This document shows positions 9,549 to 17,107 of a DNA stretch of 32,331 nt, piece by piece (positions within the stretch are counted from its first letter, which is position 1; every line of letters begins with the position of its first letter). The notes beneath the pieces are model-generated. The model was not told the origin of the DNA and did not search any database. It saw only the letters and a list, made by a program, of their open reading frames with translations. Origin of the DNA: Candidatus Rokuibacteriota bacterium (GTDB taxonomy: Bacteria > Methylomirabilota > Methylomirabilia > Rokubacteriales > CSP1-6); contig QHSA01000063.1 in the NCBI GenBank assembly GCA_003220315.1, positions 1 through 32,331 of the forward strand, in the 5' to 3' direction. The translations under genes were made by a program, and so were the position numbers.

Positions 9549-10220
9549 CTGAGCGGCACGCTCTTCGTCGTCGCCACCCCGATCGGTAACCTCGAGGACA
9601 TCACCCTGCGCGCGCTCCGCGTCCTGCGCGAGGTCACCCTGGTCGCATGCGAGGACACGCGCCGCACGCGCGCGCTCCTCACCCACTTCGACATCCACAC
9701 GCCCACGATCAGCTACTGGGAGAAGAACCAGCTCGCGCGCGGGCGCGAGCTCGTGCGCGCGCTGACCGACGGCCGCTCCGTCGCGCTCGTGACCGACGCG
9801 GGGACGCCGGGCATCTCGGACCCCGGCTTCCGGCTCGTACGCGAGGCGCGTGCCCACGGGATCCCGGTCGTGCCGGTGCCGGGTCCGTCGGCCGTGGTCG
9901 CCGCGTTGTCGGCCGCCGGGATCCCGGCGGACCGATTCGTCTTCGACGGGTTCCTCCCGGTGAAGCCCGGCCGGCGACTGAACCGACTGAAGGCGCTCCG
10001 CGAGCTCGAGACGACGGTCGTGCTCTACGAGTCGCCCTACCGTATCCTGGCGACGCTCGAGGCGGTCGGCCAGGTCTTCGGCGAAGTCGAGTTCATCGTG
10101 GCGCGGGAGCTGACGAAGCAGTTCGAGGAGGTCGTGAGCGCCACGCCGGCGGCGCACATCGAGCGGCTCAAGCGCGCCCCGGTCCGCGGCGAGTTCGTGC
10201 TCGTGCTCCCCGGCGTTTGA
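9549..10220 (+). CDS. rsmI: 16S rRNA 2'-O-methyltransferase RsmI, short form, non-canonical start
   Basis: Homology is clear from the first codons: [18 protein letters not shown], then ACEDTRRT, the SAM-site motif [13 protein letters not shown] (about 81-93), [33 protein letters not shown] and [11 protein letters not shown]. The enzyme methylates C1402 of 16S rRNA. The frame is open back to a TGA at 9495 but contains no ATG, GTG or TTG before the conserved N-terminus; the only near-canonical codon is CTG 9549, one base after the clpX stop, giving 223 residues. The next GTG (9753) would delete TPIGNL and is rejected. The protein stops at [11 protein letters not shown], so the small C-terminal domain of E. 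coli RsmI (286 residues) is absent. Translation probably re-initiates after clpX. Confidence 0.9.
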   Translation: MSGTLFVVATPIGNLEDITLRALRVLREVTLVACEDTRRTRALLTHFDIHTPTISYWEKNQLARGRELVRALTDGRSVALVTDAGTPGISDPGFRLVREARAHGIPVVPVPGPSAVVAALSAAGIPADRFVFDGFLPVKPGRRLNRLKALRELETTVVLYESPYRILATLEAVGQVFGEVEFIVARELTKQFEEVVSATPAAHIERLKRAPVRGEFVLVLPGV

Positions 10221-10245
10221 GCGTCTCTTCGGCGCGACGTATACT
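10217..10245 (+). promoter_or_regulatory. Candidate sigma-70 promoter of thiD
   Basis: TTGAGC at 10217-10222 and TATACT at 10240-10245 are spaced by exactly 17 bp. The -10 box matches consensus at five of six positions. The predicted start near 10252 leaves only about four bases before the thiD ATG, implying a leaderless or near-leaderless message. The -35 box overlaps the rsmI stop codon. Confidence 0.6.
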
Positions 10246-10255
10246 GCGAAGGGTT

Positions 10256-11044
10256 ATGAGTGTTCCCAAGGCGCTGACCATCGCCGGGTCGGACTCCGGC
10301 GGAGGCGCCGGCATCCAGGCGGATCTCAAGACGTTCTCGGCGTTCCGCGTCTTCGGCATGAGCGTGCTCACCGCCGTGACCGCACAGAACTCCGTCGGCG
10401 TCCAGGGCGTCTTCAACCTGCCGCCGGAGTTCGTCGGCAGGCAGCTCGACTCGGTGCTGTCGGACTTCGGCGCGGACGCCGTGAAGATCGGCATGCTCTC
10501 CACGGCGCCGATCATCGCAGAGGTCGCGGGTCGGCTCCGGGCGCTGGCGCAAGGGCACGTCGTGCTCGACCCTGTCATGATCGCCAAGTCCGGCGATTCG
10601 CTGCTCGAGCCCGACGCGCGTGCGGCGCTCGTCAAGGAGATGCTGCCGCTCGCCACCGTGGTCACGCCGAACCTCCACGAGGCCGGCGCGCTCGCGGGCA
10701 TGGCGGTGGCGACCGAACCCGACATGGAGGAAGCGGCGCGGCGCATCCTGGCCCTCGGCCCGCGCTACGTGCTGGTCAAGGGGGGACACCTCGAGGAGGC
10801 GGCGACCGACATCCTCTGGAACGGCCGCGAGTTCACGCGCTTCACCGCGGCGCGCCTGCCCTCGACGAGCACCCATGGCACCGGCTGCACCTTCTCGGCC
10901 GCCATCGCCGCCGGGCTCGCGCGGCGGCAGCCGCTCGGCGACGCCATCCGCGAGGCGAAGGCCTACGTCACCGCGGCGATCCGTGAGGGCTTCCGGCCCG
11001 GACGCGGCGTCGGCGCCCTGCGCCACTTCGTCGCGAGCTGGTAG
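10256..11044 (+). CDS. thiD: Hydroxymethylpyrimidine/phosphomethylpyrimidine kinase
   Basis: A 262-residue ribokinase-fold enzyme that phosphorylates HMP and HMP-phosphate in thiamine biosynthesis. The signature [18 protein letters not shown] starts at residue 10, [10 protein letters not shown] is at 104-113, [10 protein letters not shown] at 137-146, LVKGGH at 173-178, and the anion-hole/catalytic motif [12 protein letters not shown] places Cys211 in GTGC. No ThiE or other domain is fused. The ATG at 10256 directly precedes [12 protein letters not shown], matching family N-termini; AAGGG lies only 2 bp upstream, which is short. No other thi gene or TPP-riboswitch-like leader is seen around it. 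Confidence 0.96.
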   Translation: MSVPKALTIAGSDSGGGAGIQADLKTFSAFRVFGMSVLTAVTAQNSVGVQGVFNLPPEFVGRQLDSVLSDFGADAVKIGMLSTAPIIAEVAGRLRALAQGHVVLDPVMIAKSGDSLLEPDARAALVKEMLPLATVVTPNLHEAGALAGMAVATEPDMEEAARRILALGPRYVLVKGGHLEEAATDILWNGREFTRFTAARLPSTSTHGTGCTFSAAIAAGLARRQPLGDAIREAKAYVTAAIREGFRPGRGVGALRHFVASW

Positions 11045-11050
11045 CGCGCC

Positions 11051-11809
11051 ATGGCCCGGAGCGTCGAGGACCGGATGTCGTTCATGGAGCACCTGGGCGA
11101 GCTGCGCGTGCGCATCGTCCGGGCCCTGTACGCGCTCCTCGTCGGCTCCGTCCCCGGGCTGTACTTCAGCCAGCAGATCGTCGACTGGCTGGCGCGCCCC
11201 GTGACGAAGCTCAACTACTCCCTGGTCTTCACGTCACCGGCCGAAGCGTTGTGGGTTCAGATGAAGGTGGGGCTCATCGTCGGTCTATTCATCGCGGCGC
11301 CGGGGATCCTCTGGCAGGTCTGGGCGTTCATCGCGCCCGGGCTCCACGGGCACGAGAAGAAGTACGCGCTGCCGTTCGTGCTCATCGGGTCGCTCCTCTT
11401 CATCGGCGGGGGGGCGTTCTCGCTCTTCGTCGTGACGCCCTACGCGCTCCAGTTCCTCCTGAGCTACGCGCGGCCGGGGCTCCAGCCGATGATCACGCTT
11501 CAGAACCTGACCGACTTCCTCCTGAAGTTCACGCTCGCGTTCGGCGCCGTGTTCGAGCTGCCGCTCGCGCTCACGCTCCTGGCTCGCCTCGGGGTCGTGA
11601 ACGCGAACATGCTCGCGAAGAACCGTAAGTACGCGATCCTCGGCGCGTTCATCGCCGGCGCGGTGCTCACGCCGACCCCCGACGCCTTCAACCAGACGCT
11701 CATGGCCGGGCCGCTCGTGCTCCTCTACGAGGTCGGGATCGTCTGCGCGCGCGTCTTCGGGCGGAAGCCGGCGCCCGCGTCGGCGCCCGCGCCCGCCGAA
11801 TCCTCCTAG
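11051..11809 (+). CDS. tatC: Sec-independent (Tat) translocase subunit TatC
   Basis: A 252-residue integral membrane protein with about six hydrophobic segments. The N-terminal cytoplasmic motif MSFMEHLGELRVR carries the Glu that helps bind twin-arginine signals. The first-loop motif FIAPGLHGHEKKYALPF contains the conserved F-x-x-P-G-L and Glu. LTPTPDAFNQ near the end is the conserved region before the last membrane segment. It recognises folded Tat substrates; two candidates, the proteins starting at 1774 and 24657, are in this window. tatA/tatB are not adjacent. It lies 6 bp after thiD, has no clear Shine-Dalgarno, and its stop abuts the helicase ATG. Confidence 0.97.
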   Translation: MARSVEDRMSFMEHLGELRVRIVRALYALLVGSVPGLYFSQQIVDWLARPVTKLNYSLVFTSPAEALWVQMKVGLIVGLFIAAPGILWQVWAFIAPGLHGHEKKYALPFVLIGSLLFIGGGAFSLFVVTPYALQFLLSYARPGLQPMITLQNLTDFLLKFTLAFGAVFELPLALTLLARLGVVNANMLAKNRKYAILGAFIAGAVLTPTPDAFNQTLMAGPLVLLYEVGIVCARVFGRKPAPASAPAPAESS

Positions 11810-13222
11810 ATGGACTTCGCCTCCCTCGACCTGCCCGCGCCCGTCATGCAGGGGATCCGGGAGGCGGGCTTCGCGACCGCCACGCCGATCCAGGAGGCCG
11901 CGCTCCCGCTGGCGCTCCGGGGCAAGGACGTCGCGGGGCAGTCGCAGACGGGCACCGGCAAGACGGCCGCGTTCCTCATCGCGGGGTTCACCCGCCTCCT
12001 GCGCTCGCCCGCGCCGTCGACGCCGGCGGGCGTCGGCGCGCCGCGCATGCTCGTCATCGCGCCGACGCGCGAGCTGGTCGTCCAGATCGAGTCGGACGCG
12101 CGCCTCCTCGGCCGGTTCACGCCGTTCCGCACGCTCGCGGTCTACGGCGGCATCGACTACGCGAAGCAGCGCGAGGCGCTCGCCGCCGGCTGCGACATCC
12201 TCGTGGGCACGCCCGGCCGGCTCATCGACTACCTCAAGCAGCGTGTCTGGTCGCCCAGGCACGTCGAGGTCCTCGTCATCGACGAGGCCGACCGGATGTT
12301 CGACATGGGGTTCATCGCCGACCTGCGCTTCATCCTCCGGCGCCTGCCGCCGCACGACAAACGTCAGTCGTTCCTCTTCTCCGCGACGCTCTCGTTCCGG
12401 GTGCTCGAGCTCACGTGGGAGTTCATGAACAACCCGTCCCAGATCACGATCATGCCGCAGCAAAAGACGGCCGAGCGCGTGGAGCAGATGCTCTACCACG
12501 TCGGCCGCGACGAGAAGTTTCCGCTGCTCCTCGGTCTCCTCAAGCGAGAGGGTGGCGACCGGATCCTGATCTTCACGAACACCCGCGAGGAAGCGCGGCG
12601 GCTCGAGGACCGGCTGACGCGCAACCGCTACGACACGCGCGCGCTGACCGGCGACGTGGACCAGAAGCGGCGCCTCAAGATCCTGAACGACTTCAAGGAG
12701 GGCCGGCTGCCCGTGCTCGTGGCGACCGACGTCGCCTCGCGCGGCCTCCACATCGAGGCGGTGAGCCACGTCGTCAACTGGGACCTGCCGCAGGACGCCG
12801 AGGACTACGTCCATCGCATTGGCCGCACGGCCCGCGCGGGCGCGGGCGGCAAGGCGCTCTCCCTCGTGGACGAGGCGAGCGCGCTCTACCTCGAGCCGAT
12901 CGAGAAGTTCATCGGTCAGAAGATCCCCGTGGAGTGGGCGGACGACGACCTCTTCGTGGCCGAGATCAAGCCGACCGCCGAGGAGCGCCGCCGGTTCGCC
13001 GAGGAGCGCCGTGCGCGGCTCGAGGCGCGCGGCGGTCGGTTCGGCGACCGGGGCCGTCGCGACCACCCGCGTGGCGGGCCCGACCGGCGCCGTCACGAGC
13101 CGCCGCATCGCGCCGACCGGCCTCCCGCGCCGCCCCCGCCTCCCGGGGGCGCGGCCGGCCAGGGGCGCCGGCGTCGCCGCCGCGGCGGACGCGGTGGCCC
13201 GCGCCCGGGCGGGCCTACTTGA
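11810..13222 (+). CDS. rhlB: DEAD-box RNA helicase, RhlB-like, with Arg/Gly-rich tail
   Basis: A 470-residue RNA helicase with all motifs: Q motif ATPIQEA (24-30), motif I QTGTGKT (46-52), Ia APTRELV, Ib TPGRL, II DEAD (158-161), III SAT (191-193), V ATDVASRGLHI and VI HRIGRTARAG. The segments LFSATLSFRVLEL, LTGDVDQKRRLKIL and FIGQKIPVEW resemble RhlB more than RhlE or SrmB. The last 75 residues are a low-complexity Arg/Gly/Pro tail of the RNA-binding kind found on degradosome helicases. ATG 11810 follows the tatC TAG with no gap. The RhlB assignment is by remembered motif similarity. Confidence 0.93.
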   Translation: MDFASLDLPAPVMQGIREAGFATATPIQEAALPLALRGKDVAGQSQTGTGKTAAFLIAGFTRLLRSPAPSTPAGVGAPRMLVIAPTRELVVQIESDARLLGRFTPFRTLAVYGGIDYAKQREALAAGCDILVGTPGRLIDYLKQRVWSPRHVEVLVIDEADRMFDMGFIADLRFILRRLPPHDKRQSFLFSATLSFRVLELTWEFMNNPSQITIMPQQKTAERVEQMLYHVGRDEKFPLLLGLLKREGGDRILIFTNTREEARRLEDRLTRNRYDTRALTGDVDQKRRLKILNDFKEGRLPVLVATDVASRGLHIEAVSHVVNWDLPQDAEDYVHRIGRTARAGAGGKALSLVDEASALYLEPIEKFIGQKIPVEWADDDLFVAEIKPTAEERRRFAEERRARLEARGGRFGDRGRRDHPRGGPDRRRHEPPHRADRPPAPPPPPGGAAGQGRRRRRRGGRGGPRPGGPT

Positions 13223-13226
13223 GATC

Positions 13227-13248
13227 GGGGGAGCGGCGCCGCTCCCCC
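13227..13248. terminator. Perfect 22-bp palindrome, candidate bidirectional terminator
   Basis: Eleven-base arms, GGGGGAGCGGC at 13227-13237 and its exact complement at 13238-13248, lie between the convergent helicase and SIS genes. No T-tract is present on either side, so termination would rest on stem strength or Rho. Confidence 0.6.
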
Positions 13249-13258
13249 CGGTGCCCTC

Positions 13259-14341
13259 CTAGAGGGTGAGCGACGCGCGCGCCCGGCCGTGCGCGGGCTG
13301 GTCCCCCCGCATCGTGTCCGGGTTCACTCGTCGCACGAGCGCCAGGTGGTAGGTGAAGAGCTGGAGCGGGACCACGGTGAGGATCGGCGAGAGGAGCTCC
13401 GGCACCGGCGGGATCGCGATCGTCTCCGTCGCCAGGGACGCGATCTCGCGATCGTCCTCGCGCGCGAGCGCGACGACGGGCGCGCCGACCTCCGTCGCGA
13501 CGCGCGCGACCGCCAGGCACCGCTCGCGGGCGGGGCCCGGTGGCGCAACCAGGAAGACGACGTCGTCGGGCTCCAGCGCAGCCCAGGGGCCATGGAGGAA
13601 CTGCTCGCAGCCGAAGCCGAGCGCGGTCGCATGGTTCGCCTCGCTCATCTTCAGCGCCGCTTCGTACGCCGTGGCCGCGTTGGGCCCACCGCCCACGAAC
13701 CAGTACCGCCTGCGGTCGGCGAAGCGCGCGGCCAGCTCGGCCCACGACTCTTGGCCGAGGAGCAGCGCGAGGTGATCGGGCATCGCCAGGAGCTCGTGGG
13801 CGAGGTCGTCGTCGTCACCGACCGCCGCCGCGAGCGCGGCGAGGAGGGCGAGCGTGCACGTGTAGCTCACCGTGTGCGCGGCGGACTTCTCCTGGTCGAC
13901 GGTGCGCAGGACGTAGTCGGCCGAGGCGAGGCCCTCGGCGCCCTTGCCGGTGATCGCCACCCCCACGCCGCCGCCGGCCCGCGCCTTGGCGAGCGCCTCG
14001 ACGGAGTACCGCTTGCTCCCGCGGTGGCTCACCACGATCACGCCGGTCCGCGCGTCGGGCTCGGGCCAGTAGCTCTTGAACTCGAACGAGTGGAAGGCGC
14101 GCGCGCGGTGGCCGAGACGGCCCGCGTGGGCCATGAGCAGCTCGCCGACGAGGGTCGCGTGCCACGAGGTCCCGATACCCGAGAGGAGCATGCGGTCCAT
14201 CGTCTTGAGGCGCGCGGCGGCGCCAGCGATCAGCTCGCCCTGGCCGCGCGTCACGAGTCGGAGGGCGCCCGGCTGGGCGTAGATCGCGTCGTGCATGTAG
14301 TACGGGTGGCCGGCGCGCGGTGGCGGCGGGGTCCAGGTCAT
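13259..14341 (-). CDS. Double SIS-domain sugar-phosphate isomerase/deaminase-like protein
   Basis: A 360-residue protein resembling the isomerase half of glucosamine-6-phosphate synthase without the glutaminase domain. The first SIS domain starts near residue 50 with LLSGIGTSWHATLVGELL and continues with VIVVSHRGSKRYSVEAL; the second starts near 215 with YWFVGGGPNAATAYEAALKM and contains GFGCEQFLHGPWAAL. The N-terminal MHDAIYAQPGALR is like the start of GlmS-type isomerase halves. The C-terminus lacks the KSVTVE end of true GlmS, so it is more likely a deaminase/deglycase or aldose-ketose isomerase of unknown substrate. Start ATG 14339-14341 has GGGAGGA upstream. It is the last gene of a minus-strand operon, 15 bp after the crotonase. 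Confidence 0.85.
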   Translation of the reverse strand: MTWTPPPPRAGHPYYMHDAIYAQPGALRLVTRGQGELIAGAAARLKTMDRMLLSGIGTSWHATLVGELLMAHAGRLGHRARAFHSFEFKSYWPEPDARTGVIVVSHRGSKRYSVEALAKARAGGGVGVAITGKGAEGLASADYVLRTVDQEKSAAHTVSYTCTLALLAALAAAVGDDDDLAHELLAMPDHLALLLGQESWAELAARFADRRRYWFVGGGPNAATAYEAALKMSEANHATALGFGCEQFLHGPWAALEPDDVVFLVAPPGPARERCLAVARVATEVGAPVVALAREDDREIASLATETIAIPPVPELLSPILTVVPLQLFTYHLALVRRVNPDTMRGDQPAHGRARASLTL

Positions 14342-14356
14342 CGGACGGGGTCCTCC

Positions 14357-15154
14357 CTACCGTGCGGACGGAAACGCGGGCGCGCGCTTCTCGCGGAGCG
14401 CGCGGGCGCCCTCGCGGACGTCCGGGTGCATGAACGTGAGCATCTCGAGCGCGAGCGACTGGTCGAAGATCGGCCCGGCCTGCCGCAGCCAGTTGTTGAG
14501 GGCGCGCTTCGTCCACCGGATCGAGAGCTGGCTGCCCTGGGCGAGCCTGGTGGCCACGTCCAGCGCCTTCGGCAGGACCTCCGCGCCTGGGACGCAGAGG
14601 CTCACGAGGCCGATGCGCTCGGCCTCGCGGCCGTCGAGGAAGTCGGCGGTGAGCAGGTAGTACTTCGCCTTCGCCATTCCGCAGAGGAGCGGCCAGATGA
14701 TCGCCGCGTGGTCACCGGCCGCGACGCCGAGGCGCGTGTGGCCGTCGGTCAGGCGCGCGGTCTCCGCGATGATGCTGACGTCGGCGAGCAGCGCGACGAC
14801 CAGGCCCGCGCCGACTGCGGCGCCGTTGATCGCCGACACCACCGGCTTGTCGAGGTTGATCATGTTGTAGACGAGGTCCGACGCCTCGCGCATGGTGCGC
14901 GCGGCCGCGTCGGGGTTCCCCGCCATCTCCTCGACGAGCGAGAGGTCGCCACCGGCGGAGAAGGCCTTACCGGCGCCGGTGACGAGCGCCACGCGCACCT
15001 CCCGATCGGCGTCCACGGTCAGCCACACCTGGGTGAGCTCCCAGTGCAGGCGCGCGTTCGTCGCGTTCATCACCTCCGGTCGGTTGATCGTGATCAGGAG
15101 CACCCCGTGCGGCTTCCGCTCGAAGGTGAGGTGCTGGTAGTCAGCATAGTTCAT
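14357..15154 (-). CDS. Crotonase-fold enoyl-CoA hydratase/isomerase family protein
   Basis: A 265-residue crotonase. Family features are [15 protein letters not shown] near residue 25, the oxyanion-hole segment [14 protein letters not shown], and [24 protein letters not shown] in adjacent blocks. By eye alignment, the classical hydratase glutamates (rat Glu144 and Glu164) are replaced by Val in GAGLVVALL and His in DGHTRLG; an Asp in VAAGDHAA may act instead. So it binds an acyl-CoA but the reaction is uncertain. The start ATG has a strong AAAGGAGA seven bases upstream and overlaps the MFS stop as ATGA. An open extension of the frame far upstream has no coding signal. Confidence 0.9.
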   Translation of the reverse strand: MNYADYQHLTFERKPHGVLLITINRPEVMNATNARLHWELTQVWLTVDADREVRVALVTGAGKAFSAGGDLSLVEEMAGNPDAAARTMREASDLVYNMINLDKPVVSAINGAAVGAGLVVALLADVSIIAETARLTDGHTRLGVAAGDHAAIIWPLLCGMAKAKYYLLTADFLDGREAERIGLVSLCVPGAEVLPKALDVATRLAQGSQLSIRWTKRALNNWLRQAGPIFDQSLALEMLTFMHPDVREGARALREKRAPAFPSAR

Positions 15155-16344
15155 GATCGTCTCCTTTCGCGGATGAAGAAGGGCAGGCTGGTCACGGCGA
15201 GCGACACGGCCCAGACGCCCGCGAGGACCCGGGCGCGGCCCGCGCCGAGCAGCCCGGCGAGGAAGGGGCCGAGGAACAACCCGCCGTCGACGCACACGCG
15301 GTAGAGCCCGGTCCGCCAGGCGACGTGCTCGGGTGGTGTCTCGCGCCGGAGGACGCCGAGCGGCAGCATCCAGCCGGCCATGGAGAGGCCGTAGAGCGCG
15401 CACCCGGCGGCGACGAGGGGGAGCGTGCCGAAGCCGACGAGGGCGCTCGCTCCCGCCATCACGAGGAGCACCGCCACGAGCACCCGCCCGGTTCCGCGGC
15501 GGTCGGCGAGGACACCCAGCGGCAGCAGCGCGGCGATGTCGAAGACCTGCATCACCAGGAGGAGGCGCGCGACCCCGGCGCGCTCGAGCCCGAACTCGCG
15601 GCTGCCGCGGAGCGGGATCGCGAACTGCTCCACGGTCGAGTACGCGACGGCGATCGCGCCCCCGGCGACGAAGGCGAGGGCCGCCGTCGGCGTGATCGAC
15701 GCGGCCCGGGCGTCCGGGCCGGTGGCCGCCTGGCGCGCGAAGAGCGGCTTCGGGCCGGGCGCCGGGTGGCGCGGCAGCGCGCGGAGGAGCGCGGGGAGCG
15801 CCAGGAGGCCGATGAGCTGCGGGGCGCAGGTCAGGAGGAGCGCCCAGTTCCACGCGAGGCTCGACGGCAGCACCCCGATCAACACCGTCCCGCAAAGGAT
15901 GCCGATCATCGCGGAGAACTCGTAGGCGTTGAGCGCCGAGGCGAGGCGCAACCCGGTCCGGTAGTGGAGGATCGCGGTGAGCCCGGCCACCATCCCGAGG
16001 GCGTGGCCCACGCCCATCAAGAGCCGGCCCAGGACCAGGATCGGGAACGGGCCGCCGCTCGTGAGGAAGGCGGCGCCGACCGCAAGCACGCCGGGGCCGA
16101 TCACGACCGCCCGCCGGAGGTGGTGCGTGAGGAAGAGGCCGATCGGGATGTCGGCCGTCATCCTCGCGAAGCCAAAGGCGCTGGCGACGACGCCGAGCTG
16201 CCAGTCCGCGAGCCCGCTGCCGCGCGCGAGCTCGGGGAGGATCGCGGGGAAGGCGCCGAGCGAGAACGTGTTCGAGAGGCTCAGCAGGCACAGGAGCACG
16301 ATCAGCGGGGTCACAAGGCCCTTTATGGTAAACCATTGGCTCAT
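15151..16344 (-). CDS. MFS transporter
   Basis: A 397-residue hydrophobic protein with about 12 predicted membrane segments in two halves. MFS features include the loop after segment 2 with FGFARMTADIPIGLFLTHHL and, in the second half, LGVLADRRGTGRVLVA, the D-R-x-G-R loop typical of the superfamily. No substrate can be assigned; coupling with a crotonase and a SIS protein suggests an organic acid. The ATG at 16342-16344 overlaps the start of the plus-strand crotonase. A GTG at 16312-16314 (codon 11), preceded by AAAGGG, is a credible alternative and would remove the overlap. Its stop overlaps the next gene's start, so it leads a three-gene operon. Confidence 0.9.
   Translation of the reverse strand: MSQWFTIKGLVTPLIVLLCLLSLSNTFSLGAFPAILPELARGSGLADWQLGVVASAFGFARMTADIPIGLFLTHHLRRAVVIGPGVLAVGAAFLTSGGPFPILVLGRLLMGVGHALGMVAGLTAILHYRTGLRLASALNAYEFSAMIGILCGTVLIGVLPSSLAWNWALLLTCAPQLIGLLALPALLRALPRHPAPGPKPLFARQAATGPDARAASITPTAALAFVAGGAIAVAYSTVEQFAIPLRGSREFGLERAGVARLLLVMQVFDIAALLPLGVLADRRGTGRVLVAVLLVMAGASALVGFGTLPLVAAGCALYGLSMAGWMLPLGVLRRETPPEHVAWRTGLYRVCVDGGLFLGPFLAGLLGAGRARVLAGVWAVSLAVTSLPFFIRERRRS
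16325..16336. promoter_or_regulatory. Palindromic candidate operator at divergent gene starts
   Basis: ATGGT at 16325-16329 and ACCAT at 16332-16336 form a perfect inverted repeat around AA, exactly between the starts of the MFS and crotonase genes. The AT-rich element also offers TATGGT (16324-16329) as a plus-strand -10 box. A regulator binding here could control both directions. No regulator gene is adjacent. Confidence 0.45.
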
Positions 16345-17107
16345 GGCCAAGCCCAAGACGATACGCCTGGAGGTGACGGGCCCGGTGGCGCGCCTGACCC
16401 TCGATCGCCCCGAGGTGCTCAACGCCGGCGACGCGAGCTTTGCCCGCGATCTCAACGAGGTGGTCGCGACGATCGGCGCCCGGCCGGCGGTGCGCGTGGT
16501 CGTCATGACCGGCGAGGGGCGCGCCTTCTCCACCGGCGTCGACCTCGGGGCGCTCGCCCATGGGGAGTTCGGCATGGCCGACTTCGTCCTCTGGGAGGAC
16601 GCGATGACGGCGATGGAGCGGATGGACAAGCTGTTCGTCGCGGGGATCAACGGTCACTGCTTGGGCGGCGGGCTCCAGCTCGCGCTCGTCTGCGACTATC
16701 GGCTCGCGTCAGACGAGGCGCTCCTCGGGCTCCCGGCGGTGAAGGAGTGCCTCATCCCCTCGATGGCGCTCTACCGCCTCCCGCGGCTGATCGGCCTGGC
16801 GCGGGCGAAGGAGCTGATCCTCCTCGGCGAGCCCGTCTCGGCGCGCACGGCCGAGCACTACGGCCTCGTGAACCGCGTCGTGGCTCCTGCCGACTTCGCG
16901 CGCGCGCTGGAGGACACGGTCGCGCGTTTCCTCGCCCTGCCGCCGTCGAGCGTGACCGCGAGCAAGCGTCTCACGACGCGCGCCTTCGACCTCGACTTCG
17001 AGACGTTCCGGAAGGAGATGGAAGTCGCCCTCGCCGCGTGCGTCGAGTCCCCCGAGCACCGCCGTGCGATGGAGGCGATCCGGGCGCGAAAGCGCGGGGG
17101 GACGTGA
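16343..17107 (+). CDS. Crotonase-fold enoyl-CoA hydratase/isomerase family protein
   Basis: A 254-residue crotonase: VARLTLDRPEVLNAGDASF, MTGEGRAFSTGVDLG (oxyanion hole) and GINGHCLGGGLQLALVCDYRLAS. At the positions of the two classical catalytic glutamates the protein has Gln (GGGLQLAL) and Ala (GLPAVKE), so standard hydration of 2-enoyl-CoA is doubtful. ATG 16343 is chosen because MAKPKTIRLEV fits crotonase N-termini. An in-frame ATG at 16325 has AAGG at 16315-16318 and would add six residues. The start shares bases with the divergent MFS start. The stop TGA overlaps the next ATG by one base, so it is coupled to the MetE-core gene. Confidence 0.9.
   Translation: MAKPKTIRLEVTGPVARLTLDRPEVLNAGDASFARDLNEVVATIGARPAVRVVVMTGEGRAFSTGVDLGALAHGEFGMADFVLWEDAMTAMERMDKLFVAGINGHCLGGGLQLALVCDYRLASDEALLGLPAVKECLIPSMALYRLPRLIGLARAKELILLGEPVSARTAEHYGLVNRVVAPADFARALEDTVARFLALPPSSVTASKRLTTRAFDLDFETFRKEMEVALAACVESPEHRRAMEAIRARKRGGT

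Noticed and set aside
9753-10220. RsmI starting at GTG 9753 (155 residues)
   Set aside because: It would lose the conserved TPIGNL and CEDTRRT segments, which are clearly encoded upstream in the same frame.
10221-10255. TPP riboswitch upstream of thiD
   Set aside because: The gap is only 35 bp and shows a promoter instead; there is no room for a thi-box.
11285-13108. 607-residue minus-strand open frame
   Set aside because: It is antisense to tatC and the DEAD-box helicase and contains no recognisable domain.
13020-13220. Arg/Gly-rich repeats in the helicase tail as a possible separate gene or repeat array
   Set aside because: The frame is continuous with the helicase, and such tails are normal for RNA-binding DEAD-box proteins.
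13289-15304. 671-residue plus-strand open frame
   Set aside because: It is antisense to the SIS and crotonase genes, which have clear motifs; the composition is shadow-like.
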